A stretch of DNA of 64,000 nucleotides from Planomonospora sp. ID82291. GTDB lineage: Bacteria > Actinomycetota > Actinomycetes > Streptosporangiales > Streptosporangiaceae. Both the position numbers and the translations under genes were made by a program. The stretch is taken from assembly GCF_015711645.1 (NCBI RefSeq), contig NZ_JABTEX010000004.1:434001-498000 (forward strand), in the 5' to 3' direction. This document shows positions 1-7,900 of the stretch, piece by piece. Within the stretch, counting starts at the first letter, position 1, and each line of letters begins with the position of its first letter. Under the pieces are notes generated by a model, which searched no databases, was not told the DNA's origin, and saw only the letters and a list, made by a program, of their open reading frames with translations.

Positions 1-88
1 CCAGCGGGGTGCCGCCCACGGGGGCCAGGTTCTTCAGCGGCACGCCCGCCGAACCTCCACGGGCGGGGATGACGGCCAGGACTCGCAC
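1..88 (-). CDS. Acylneuraminate cytidylyltransferase-like protein, N-terminus only (runs off the window)
   Basis: Only the first 29 codons are present. They start at GTG 88 and read MRVLAVIPARGGSAGVPLKN and onward, the nucleotide-binding N-terminus (VIPARGGSxGxPxKN) of the CMP-N-acetylneuraminate / CMP-KDO synthetase family, which activates acidic sugars with CTP. The start is supported by a purine-rich AGAGGAG about 5 nt upstream on the minus strand. The rest lies left of the window, so the exact sugar specificity cannot be judged. A sugar-activating gene here is of interest because a large glycan locus lies at the other end of the window, but nothing in the sequence links the two. Confidence 0.6.
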   Translation of the reverse strand, partial: MRVLAVIPARGGSAGVPLKNLAPVGGTPL

Positions 89-360
89 GGTGACTCCTCT
101 TACCTCCGACAAGCACCCCTGAGCTGGGGTCTTTTCGGAACGCTAGCCACGAGGGTGACCGGTAAGGGGTGTGTGAGCTGAACGTCCAGAGTCGTCCGTC
201 TTAACTTTCCGGGGGCCGGGGATCCGGCGGCGGCCCGGGCGGCCCGGGCGGGAATCCCTCCGGTGCGGGAAACGAAATTTCCGATTTATCCGGAAAGGCG
301 ATATCTGTAGAAAAAGGAGGACGGGGGAGGTCCGGGAAAGGGAGGCGGGGAAAGTCCGGA
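89..360. other. Intergenic region, no gene seen
   Basis: Between csbD and the left-edge gene I see no ORF with actinobacterial codon bias. There is an A/T-richer patch around 270-320 that may hold the promoter of the minus-strand gene at 88, and a short ACCCC/GGGGT hairpin near 115-129. No clear -35/-10 pair was identified. Confidence 0.4.
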
Positions 361-407
361 GAATACGGAAAGGCGCCACGGCCGGGGTGAATCCGGTCCG
401 CGGCGCC
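361..407 (-). terminator. Candidate terminator of csbD
   Basis: A strong hairpin spans 372-407. Its arms pair over about 14 bp with one G-U and one bulged base. On the minus strand it is followed by TTTCC, 20 bases after the csbD stop. It fits an intrinsic terminator of the minus-strand csbD transcript. Confidence 0.5.
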
Positions 408-426
408 GGTGATCCGACGCGGGTTG

Positions 427-624
427 CTACTGGTCGTAGCTGTCCCGCGCGCGGTCGGTGACGTCCCGCGCGGTCTCGCGAGCGGTCTCCTTGGCCTTCT
501 TGGCGGTCTCCTTCGCCTTGCCCTTGGACTGCTCGGCGCGGCCCTTGTTGGCCATGCTGTCGTTGCCGGTCATCTTGCCGGCGGCCTCCTTGGCCTTGCC
601 CCGCATCTGATCGAAGTTCGTCAT
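427..624 (-). CDS. CsbD family stress-response protein
   Basis: A 65-residue, highly charged, Lys/Ala/Glu-rich protein. It begins with the CsbD hallmark ([19 protein letters not shown]) and continues with repeated AKETA/KAKET heptad-like runs. CsbD proteins are small, abundant, largely disordered or helical general-stress proteins (sigma-B regulon in Bacillus) whose molecular role is unknown. The ATG at 624 follows a GGGGGAAGG ribosome-binding site. The gene is monocistronic, with a hairpin just downstream. Family assignment is firm; the role in this organism is inferred from the family only. Confidence 0.85.
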   Translation of the reverse strand: MTNFDQMRGKAKEAAGKMTGNDSMANKGRAEQSKGKAKETAKKAKETARETARDVTDRARDSYDQ

Positions 625-851
625 TTCGAGCCTTCCCCCGTTGGAATGACAGGTTGTCGGTGGAAGTCATAACCGGACAATCGCGGTACTAATCGTGATC
701 TAGGGATCTTTAGGGCGAGGAACACCGCACGTATATGACCGATTGCCCCTTCCAGGGGGAGCGCCGACCGAATCCAGAGAAAAGGACGGCGCATCATCCG
801 CAGGTCCGTGGACGCGCCCCGGCGCACGATCACCTTCCTGCCACCCTCCTG

Positions 852-1850
852 TCACCCGCCCGCGCCGACCGCGTCCATGAGCAGGGGCAGCGAGCGCTCC
901 AGGGCGCGCCGCCAGTACGGCCAGCTGTGGGTGCCGGGTCCGTAGAAGTCCGCGGTGACCTCCAGCCCGTCGCCGCCCGCCCGCCGGACGAACTCCCGGG
1001 ACTGGGCGAGCAGGGTGGCCTCGCCGCCGTCCCGGGCCGCGGGCGGGTCGTCCAGCGGGCCGGGGGAGCCGTCCCCGCAGGAGACGTAGAGCCGCACGCC
1101 GGCGAGCTTCGAGGTCAGGGCGACCGGGTTGTGCGCCACCTGCTCGGCGCCGCCCGGCGGACCCCACAGGTCGCCGACGTCCTCGCCGTGGCGCTCCAGC
1201 AGCCAGGGCGCGCTCTGCGTGGAGTCCAGCACCCCGGAGAAGGAGGCCGCCGCCCGGAACATGCCCGGATGGCGGGCCGCGTAGGAGATCGCGCCGAACC
1301 CCCCCATGGACAACCCGGCCACCGCCCGGCGGTCCCCGGCGCCGTAGTCGCGCTCCAGGATCGCGCGGACCTCCGTCAGGTGGAAGGTCTCCCACCGCGG
1401 TCCCCTGCGCCAGTCGGAGTAGAAGCCGACCGTGCCGCCCTCCGGCATGACCGTGATCACCGGGTAGGGCGAGGTGAGCCGGGCGGCGTCCCCCTCGGTC
1501 AGCCAGGAGTCGGGGGCGGGCCGGCAGCAGCCGTCCAGCAGGTACAGCACCGGCCACGGGCCGGAGCCCGGCTTCCAGCCCTCCGGCAGCAGCACCCGGA
1601 CCCTGCCCTGGCGGCCGAGCGCGGCCGAGGCGAAGGTGAGCACGTGGTCCCGCTCGCCCCGCCGCTCCACCCGCACGTCGGCCGGGGCCCGGCCGCGTTC
1701 CCCGCCGGAGGGGGCGGCGGAGGAGGAGGCGCCGGAGGGGGCGCCGGAGGAGGGATCGGAGAAGAAGGGCGTCAGCAGGGCGAGCGAGACGGCGGCCACC
1801 GCGAGCGCCGCCGGCAGGACCACGCCCGGACGGCCGGCCGTACGGTTCAT
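852..1850 (-). CDS. Secreted or membrane-anchored alpha/beta-hydrolase esterase (esterase D / antigen 85-like)
   Basis: A 332-residue protein of the PF00756 esterase family. After the start at ATG 1850 (GGGGCGGT upstream) comes a hydrophobic N-terminal segment (about residues 10-25, a signal peptide or anchor) and a Ser/Ala/Gly-rich linker. The hydrolase domain carries the nucleophile elbow GLSMGGFG and a C-terminal catalytic His in GPGTHSWPYWR, with an acidic residue expected between them. The fold is shared with mycolyltransferases and feruloyl or S-formylglutathione esterases. No mycolic-acid genes are seen nearby, so a general carboxylester hydrolase acting outside the cytoplasm is the safer call. 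A longer in-frame start at 2060 exists but runs into the divergent gene and is not favoured. Confidence 0.75.
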   Translation of the reverse strand: MNRTAGRPGVVLPAALAVAAVSLALLTPFFSDPSSGAPSGASSSAAPSGGERGRAPADVRVERRGERDHVLTFASAALGRQGRVRVLLPEGWKPGSGPWPVLYLLDGCCRPAPDSWLTEGDAARLTSPYPVITVMPEGGTVGFYSDWRRGPRWETFHLTEVRAILERDYGAGDRRAVAGLSMGGFGAISYAARHPGMFRAAASFSGVLDSTQSAPWLLERHGEDVGDLWGPPGGAEQVAHNPVALTSKLAGVRLYVSCGDGSPGPLDDPPAARDGGEATLLAQSREFVRRAGGDGLEVTADFYGPGTHSWPYWRRALERSLPLLMDAVGAGG

Positions 1851-2020
1851 ACCGCCCCATCCTGGCGCGCCGAAGGGATCAGGGGAAGCCACCGCCGGGA
1901 GGAGGGCGCTCGACGGGAGACATCGCCCGGGGCCGCCACCGGGAGGGGACGGTCCGCCGGATTCCGCCTTTCTCGCCCCTTCGCGGTGCCGTGCCGCCCT
2001 TTTGGCTGGATCATGGGCGG

Positions 2021-2548
2021 ATGACTCCGGACACATCCCCTCCCCGGCCCCGGCGCGCACGACCGCTGGTCGTCGTGATCGCCTCCCTGGCGGCGCTCGC
2101 GGTCGCGGCCGTCGTGGTCCCCATCGCCCTGCAGTACGCCAACCGGGGCGAGTCCCTGCCGCTCTTCCGGTTCCAGCCCGTCCTGGCCGTGGCGGCGGCG
2201 CCCTGCGCGGGCACGGACCTGCCGGACCCCGGGGGGACCGAGTGCCTCCGGCTGGCCAACGGCGTGACGGTGAAGGAGGTCGCGGAGGCCGAGGCCGTGG
2301 AGGGCACGGGCGGATGGGCGGTCGAGGTCGCGCTGGGACCCGAGGACGCCGCGGCCTTCGCCGAGGTGACCGGGAAGGTCGCGGCCGAACCCGCGCCCCG
2401 CAACCGGCTCGCCGTCGTCGTGGACGGCGAGGTGCTCTCCGCCCCGGTCGTGCGGGAGGCGATCACCGCCGGGCGGGTGCAGATCGCCGGGGCCTTCACC
2501 CGCCCGGAGGCCGCCGACCTCGCCCGGCGGCTCGGCGAGGGCCGGTAG
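2021..2548 (+). CDS. SecDF P1 head-subdomain protein, single membrane anchor
   Basis: A 175-residue protein with an Arg-rich cytoplasmic N-terminus, one transmembrane helix (about residues 16-38) and an extracytoplasmic domain. Its C-terminal half matches the head subdomain of SecD P1, with the signature LAVVVDGEVLSAPVVREAI followed by GAFTRPEAADLARRL. Full SecD is far larger and has six transmembrane helices, which are absent here, so this is a free-standing head-domain protein rather than a translocase subunit. The start at ATG 2021 has only a weak GGGCGG upstream; an earlier in-frame ATG at 1991 is possible. Function is unknown. It is transcribed divergently from the esterase. Confidence 0.7.
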   Translation: MTPDTSPPRPRRARPLVVVIASLAALAVAAVVVPIALQYANRGESLPLFRFQPVLAVAAAPCAGTDLPDPGGTECLRLANGVTVKEVAEAEAVEGTGGWAVEVALGPEDAAAFAEVTGKVAAEPAPRNRLAVVVDGEVLSAPVVREAITAGRVQIAGAFTRPEAADLARRLGEGR

Positions 2549-2566
2549 CCCCGCACCGGGCCACCC

Positions 2567-2600
2567 GGCCGTCACCGCGGCGGCGCGTGCGGTGACGGCC
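2567..2600. terminator. 12-bp perfect stem-loop downstream of the SecD-head gene
   Basis: GGCCGTCACCGC and GCGGTGACGGCC pair perfectly around a 10-nt loop, 18 bases after the stop at 2548. There is no U-tract, as is common in actinobacteria. It probably ends the plus-strand transcript. Confidence 0.5.
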
Positions 2601-2773
2601 GCGGCGACCTTCGGGCCGTCGAAGGGGATGGCGTGGGCGACCCACGGGTCGTAGACCTCGGGGCCGTGCACGCGCGGCATCACGTCCTCCGGCCAGTCGG
2701 TGCCCGCCCACCGGGACGCGTCCTTCGGGCGACCGGTCGCGGGAACGTGTTTGGAGGCCGGTTCTGCGGGGAG
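2601..2773 (-). pseudogene. Possible coding remnant (unidentified)
   Basis: Reading the minus strand down from the stop at 2776, one frame gives a natural-looking sequence, including DASRWAGTDWPEDV and PRVHGPEVYDPW and AHAIPFDGPKV, before dissolving into the 2567-2600 hairpin. It has no convincing start or ribosome-binding site and no stop before it enters the SecD-head gene on the other strand. I do not recognise the family. It could be the tail of a decayed gene or a chance open frame in GC-rich DNA. Confidence 0.2.
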
Positions 2774-2831
2774 TCACCCTCCCCGAGGGGAGAGGAGGCA
2801 CCCGGCCGCCGGTACGGGTCCGGGTGTTTCA

Positions 2832-2875
2832 GTGGGCGCGGTCGCGTGGTGGCGCGGCCGCGCCCACGGTTTTCC
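2832..2875 (+). terminator. Candidate rightward intrinsic terminator
   Basis: GTGGGCGCGG (2832-2841) and CCGCGCCCAC (2858-2867) form a perfect 10-bp stem, followed on the plus strand by GGTTTTCC. It would stop plus-strand transcripts before they meet the convergent amylase gene. Confidence 0.5.
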
Positions 2876-2954
2876 GCCCGGGGCGGGTCGTCTCACCGGC
2901 GTGCGACCGGTTCCGCCGCGTGCGGCGTCCGGGCGGCGCGTCGCCGTCCGGCGG

Positions 2955-2986
2955 GGTGCCGCCGGTCCGGTGGGACCGGCGGCACC
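2955..2986 (-). terminator. 14-bp perfect hairpin ending the amylase transcript
   Basis: GGTGCCGCCGGTCC and GGACCGGCGGCACC are exact inverse complements around a GGTG tetraloop. The hairpin lies 6 bases past the amylase stop codon at 2993 and has no U-tract. It is the strongest stem in this end of the window and a likely transcript end. Confidence 0.65.
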
Positions 2987-2992
2987 GGGTGG

Positions 2993-4744
2993 TCAGCGCC
3001 AGGTGTCGGTGCGGGTCGCGGTGCCGCCCGCCGGGGTGGTGAAGGACCGGTCGGGGTCGCTCTCCCAGGTCACCGATCCGTCCGGGTTCTTCTTGACGTA
3101 CTTGTAGGAGATCGTCTTTCCGGCGGGCAGGTTCACCGTCGCCTTCCAGACCGGGTAGGAGGCCGCGGAGAGCGCGACCGCGTTCGCCGGGTTCCAGGAG
3201 CCCAGCTCGGCCACGTCGCCGACGACGAAGACGTTCTGGCCCCAGGAGGTCGTCACGTTCGCGTTGAAGGAGGTGGCGATCTCGTCCGAGGTGGCGGTCG
3301 GAGTCGGCGACGGGGTGGGGCCGGTGCCGAGGCGGATCGCGACCGCGCCCTTGGCCGGGACGGTGACGCTCGCGTCGCCGCCGCCGTCGACGGTCACCGA
3401 GCCGCTCCCGGCGACGTTGGGGTAGGTTCCGGCGGGCAGGCCGGTGGCGAAGGTGCGGGTGACGGAGCCGCTCTGGTTGTTGATCGCGACCCAGCCCCTG
3501 CTCCCGCGGCTGAAGGCGATCAGGTTGTCGCCGTTGTCGTACCAGTTGGCGACCGGGGTGCCCGCCACGGCCCTGTGGAAGCCGACCATGCCGGTCATCT
3601 GCCGGTGGAAGCAGGTCCACCGGCCGTTGCCGCAGTCGGTGTCGGTGACGAAGCCGCCTCCTGCCGAGGGCGGCCCGGCCTCGGAGTCGCTCCAGGTGAA
3701 GCCGGAGTAGACGCGCGGCGTGCCGTACGGCCAGGCCAGCATGAAGACGTTGGCGAGCCTGTAGGTGTCACCGTACTTGTGGTTGAGGGTGGAGCCGTTG
3801 CGCTCGGTGTCGTGGTTGTCGACGAAGGTCACGGCCCTGTCGCCGGGCACCGAGAGGCCCCAGCTCTCGCCGAACGTCCTCAGCCACTTGATCTGGCCGG
3901 TGAACTGCTCCTTCATCGTGCGGCCGAACACGAACTCGTGCACGTCGCCGATCCCGGTGTACTGGCCCGGCTGGACCTTCTCGCCCTCGCCGTGGATGAC
4001 CTCCAGGTGCAGGTACGGCGAGCCGGTCAGCTTGGACCTGATCGCCGCCAGGTCCTCCGGCGGGATGTGCTTGGCCGCGTCGACGCGGAAGCCGTCGACG
4101 CCCAGGGAGGTCAGCCTGTTGAGCCAGCCGGCGATCTGGTCGCGGACGTACTCGGAGCCGGTGTCGAGGTCGGCCAGGCCGGCGAGCTCGCAGTTCTGCA
4201 CCCGCCAGCCGTCCTTCTTGTAGTCCTCCTGCTCGATGACGCAGGCGGGCGAGTTGTGGAAGTCCCAGGAGGAGTAAAGGCCGGGATAGTCGTACTTGCC
4301 GAAGCGGTACCCGCCGTAGCTGGTGCTGCCCTGGCCGGTCATGTGGTTGACGACCGCGTCGACGTGGACCTTGACGCCCGCGTCGTGGCAGGCCCTGACC
4401 ATGTTCCTGAACGCGTTCTCGTCGCCGAACTTGCTGGTCAGGGTGTAGCGGGCGGGCTGGTAGACGTCCCACCAGACCGAGCCGCCCCTGCTCATCGAGT
4501 CGTGCGGCGGGGAGACCTGGACGGTGCCGTACCCGGCCGGGCCGAGCACGTCGGTGCACTCGCGCGCCACCGAGTTCCAGTTCCAGCTCCAGAGCTTGAC
4601 GATGGGGCCGGTGCCGGCGGGGGGAGCGGCCTGGGCGGTCGCGGGGGCGGCGGCGCCGAGCGCGGCGGGCGCGAGCAGGGCCGCGCCCGCCAGGACGCTC
4701 AGCGCGGCCGCGGTCAGGGGGACGGGGGGTTTGTAGGATCGCAT
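2993..4744 (-). CDS. amyA: Secreted alpha-amylase (GH13) with C-terminal CBM20 starch-binding domain
   Basis: A 583-residue extracellular endo-alpha-1,4-glucanase that cuts starch. The signal peptide covers about residues 1-39 (Ala-rich core, ATAQA cleavage region). The GH13 barrel follows, with conserved region I DAVVNH (129-134), nucleophile D222 in GFRVDAAKH, acid/base E248 in LEVIH and transition-state D312 in FVDNHD. An all-beta domain and a PTPSPTPTATS linker (about 476-487) precede a CBM20 (about 488-583) with typical WGQNVFVVGDVAELGSW. ATG 4744 has GGAGG 9 nt upstream. It lies 213 bp downstream of the amylase-pullulanase gene in the same direction, with a hairpin in the gap. All catalytic residues are intact. 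Confidence 0.93.
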   Translation of the reverse strand: MRSYKPPVPLTAAALSVLAGAALLAPAALGAAAPATAQAAPPAGTGPIVKLWSWNWNSVARECTDVLGPAGYGTVQVSPPHDSMSRGGSVWWDVYQPARYTLTSKFGDENAFRNMVRACHDAGVKVHVDAVVNHMTGQGSTSYGGYRFGKYDYPGLYSSWDFHNSPACVIEQEDYKKDGWRVQNCELAGLADLDTGSEYVRDQIAGWLNRLTSLGVDGFRVDAAKHIPPEDLAAIRSKLTGSPYLHLEVIHGEGEKVQPGQYTGIGDVHEFVFGRTMKEQFTGQIKWLRTFGESWGLSVPGDRAVTFVDNHDTERNGSTLNHKYGDTYRLANVFMLAWPYGTPRVYSGFTWSDSEAGPPSAGGGFVTDTDCGNGRWTCFHRQMTGMVGFHRAVAGTPVANWYDNGDNLIAFSRGSRGWVAINNQSGSVTRTFATGLPAGTYPNVAGSGSVTVDGGGDASVTVPAKGAVAIRLGTGPTPSPTPTATSDEIATSFNANVTTSWGQNVFVVGDVAELGSWNPANAVALSAASYPVWKATVNLPAGKTISYKYVKKNPDGSVTWESDPDRSFTTPAGGTATRTDTWR

Positions 4745-4782
4745 GGCGGGGGGCCTCCAGGAGCGTTGGACGGGTTCCCGTG

Positions 4783-4812
4783 CCGGGCCGGGTGCTGCAA
4801 CACCCGGCCCGG
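4783..4812 (-). promoter_or_regulatory. 12-bp inverted repeat with TTGCAG in the loop, upstream of amylase
   Basis: CCGGGCCGGGTG and CACCCGGCCCGG form a perfect 12-bp stem with loop CTGCAA, read on the minus strand as TTGCAG. It sits 38 bases upstream of the amylase ATG and downstream of the amylase-pullulanase stop (4957). It may be a terminator or attenuator between the two genes. Because the loop region reads TTGCAGCA on the coding strand, the same core as the operators near 10.9-11.1 kb, it may instead be a LacI-type operator. Confidence 0.45.
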
Positions 4813-4956
4813 TGGCTTCTTCGCAGGTCCGCCGGGCGGCGGCCTTCAGGACTGCGCTCCGGGCCGCCGCGGGTCCGTCGCCGGGACGCGCGGGGCGGCT
4901 CTTCCGATTGTTCCGGGGGCGTTTCGGGGGTGCTCTGAGACCTTTCCGGACGGCTG

Positions 4957-7900
4957 TCAGGACTGCACGAAGACGGCGACCGTGCGGGCGGGCACCGTCA
5001 GCGTGCCGGTGGCCGGGTCGAAGCCCGACCGCTTGACGACGGCGTCGCCGCCGCCGGCCTGGACGGGGTGGAGGGCCACCCGGGCGCCGGACAGCGCGGC
5101 GACGGTCTGCCGCTGCTCCTGCGGGGTGGCGTTGAAGACGACGGTGATCGACGTCCACTTCGGGTCGAGCCCCGAGGCGTCCAGGCGCATGGTCACGACA
5201 CCGGGGGTCTCCGCGGTGCCGCCGATCGGGAAGGAGAGCCGCTTCTGCACCTCGGCCAGGGAGCCGAGCCCGAAGACCGGGGAGGAGGAGCGGATCTTCA
5301 GCAGCTCGCCGTACCGGGCCCGGGCCGCGCCGATCGCGGCGCAGTCCGGCGTGAGCGCCGGGTCGGCGAGCAGCGGCCTGGCGTACGGCCACTTGTCCTC
5401 GTTGTCGGCCTTGGGCGGCAGACCCGCCCCGAAGCCGTTGCCCTGCGCGCAGTCCCACAGCAGCCGGTTGAACCAGTCGCCGGAGTCGTAGGAGTTGCGG
5501 TCCAGGGACTTGGAGCGGAGCCGCTCGCTGCCCGCGTGGACGAACGCGGTGCCCTGCGCGAGCACGCTCGCCGCCAGCGAGAGCGACTGCATGCGCACCC
5601 GGTCGGCCATGGTCGTGGCCTGCGGCAGCTTGTAGGCCAGCGCGTCGAACAGCGTCTCGTTGTCGTGCGCGTCCACGTAGGCCACGGTCTCGCCGGGCGC
5701 GGCGGCGTACCCGGCGGGCGAGCCGTTGTAGTCCACCTCCGAGCCCCTGACCTCCTTGCCGGAGGTGGCCGTGAAGCGGTAGTCGCGCAGGTTGCCGGCC
5801 AGGCCCAGCTTGACCAGGTCCTGGTAGCCCAGCAGGCGCGCCCGCTGCCGCTCGGCGTCGCCGTTGGCGGGCGAGCCGTTGGGGGCGCCGGCCAGGCCCG
5901 AGCCGAAGCCCTGGACCCGGGGGTCGGCGTCGAACGGGCCGCCGCCGCGCACCGCGTCGCGGAGCCGGTCACTGAACGTGCCGATCCCGGTCCCGGCCAG
6001 GTTCGCCTGGGTGGCCTGCTCGAAGCGGGCGTCGTCGGCGACCTCGCCGAAGTTCCAGCCCTCGCCGTACAGGATGATCGATTTTCCGTCCACGCCGTCC
6101 TCCCCGGGGGTCAGCGCGTCGAGGGCCGCGCGGACGGCGAGGATGTTCGCCTTCGGGTGGTGGCCCATCAGGTCGAACCGGAAGCCGTCCACCTTGTACT
6201 GCTTCGCCCAGGTGACGATGGAGTCGACGACCAGCCGGCCCATCATCGTGTGCTCGGGCGCGGTGTTCGCGCAGCAGGTGGAGGCGGCCACCGAGCCGTC
6301 GTCGAGCAGCCGGTGGTAGTAGCCGGGCACGATCCGGTCGAGCACCGAGGCGGGGTCCTGCCCGGCGGCGTGGGTGTGGTTGTAGACCACGTCCATGACC
6401 ACCCGCAGGCCCGCGCCGTTCAGGCCCGCGACCATGCCGCGGAACTCCCTGATCCGCGCGGAGCCGTCGGGGTCGGAGGCGTAGGAGCCCTCCGGCACGG
6501 TGTAGTGCAGCGGGTCGTATCCCCAGTTGAAGCCGTCGGAGGCCGCGGTCCTCGCCACGCACTCCTGCTGCCGCTCGGAGTCGGGGGGCAGCGCGGCCAG
6601 GTCGGCCGGGTCGCAGTCCGGCTCGGTCCGGTCGGCCCTCCGCTCCGGGACGGTCGCGATGTCGAAGACGGGGAGCAGGTGCACGTGGGTCAGGCCGTCG
6701 GCGGCGAGGGAGCGCAGCTCCCGCATCCCGGCCGAGTCGCCGGCGAACGCCGCGTAGGTGCCGCGCGATGCGGCCGGGACCGTCGCGTCCGAGGCGGAGA
6801 AGTCGCGCACGTGCAGCTCGTAGACCGACGCCCTCTCCTGCGGCACGGCGGGCGGCTTGGCCAGCGAGGCCCAGCCGCCGGGCCGCAGCGAGGGGTCGGA
6901 CGGGTCCACCAGGTGGCTGCGGACCGAGTCCGCGGCCAGCGAGACGCTGTAGGGATCGGTCACCTCGTTGGTGACGACCTTCCCCGCGGCGGGGGAGAAG
7001 ACCGTGACCAGGAAGGTGTAGTAGCGGCCCTTCCAGGACGGCAGCCCGCGCACCGACCAGACGCCGGTGGCGTCGTCGCGCCGCATCGCGTGCACGGTCC
7101 GGCTCCCCCCGGAGGGGGCGCGGTAGAGCGCCAGCTCCACCTTCCGCGCGGTCGGCGCCCACACCGACAGGCGGGGCGTCGCGCCGGAGGCGTCCGGGCC
7201 GAGCTCGGCCGCGGCCGCCCCGGCGTGGACGTCGTCGAGCACGCCGGGGATCTGCACGCCGGTCGCGGTGCGCAGCGCGCCGGAGGCGTCCCGCTCGACG
7301 GCGACGATCTGGCCGCGCAGCGCCTCGGCGACCAGGTCGGCGTCGCGCGGATCCACCGTGAACGCGGCGTGCCCGGCCAGGTGCGGCCACTTCGCCTTCT
7401 GCGCGGCGGTGAGCGCGCCGGGGTTCAGCCGGATGATCCGGTGGGAGCCGGTCAGGCCGCCCCCGGCGACGGCGATGCCGCCGGCGGCGGAGAAGGCCAG
7501 CGCGTGGCGGAGCGAGGCCGACGGCCGGACCTTCCAGGCGACGGTGGACCGGTCGATCCAGTGCGCGGACGCCTTGGACAGGTCGGCGTCGGCGCCGCGC
7601 GCCGCGGACTGCGGGAGCACGTGGCCCTCGGCCGCCGCGACCCGCCACACCTCGTGGCCGGAGACGGCCAGGTCGAGCGCCTGGTCGGACGGGAGGTCCT
7701 TCTCGTCGCCCTTGTGGACGATGTAGCTCACGTTCTTCGCCCCCTCGGCCAGGGGGACGCGGAAGAAGACGCCGAAGCCGTCCTTCCCGGCGGGCCGGAG
7801 CGGGGCGGCCCACTCGGTGGGGGCCGCCACGTCCCCCCACAGGTGCAGGCCCCAGCCGTCGTAGTCCCCGTCGGGCCGGTGGTAATGCAGGATCGCGACG

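Noticed and set aside
4783-4812. Hairpin considered a simple terminator only
   Set aside because: It lies nearer the amylase start (38 bp) than the upstream stop (145 bp) and has no U-tract, so a regulatory role is kept open.
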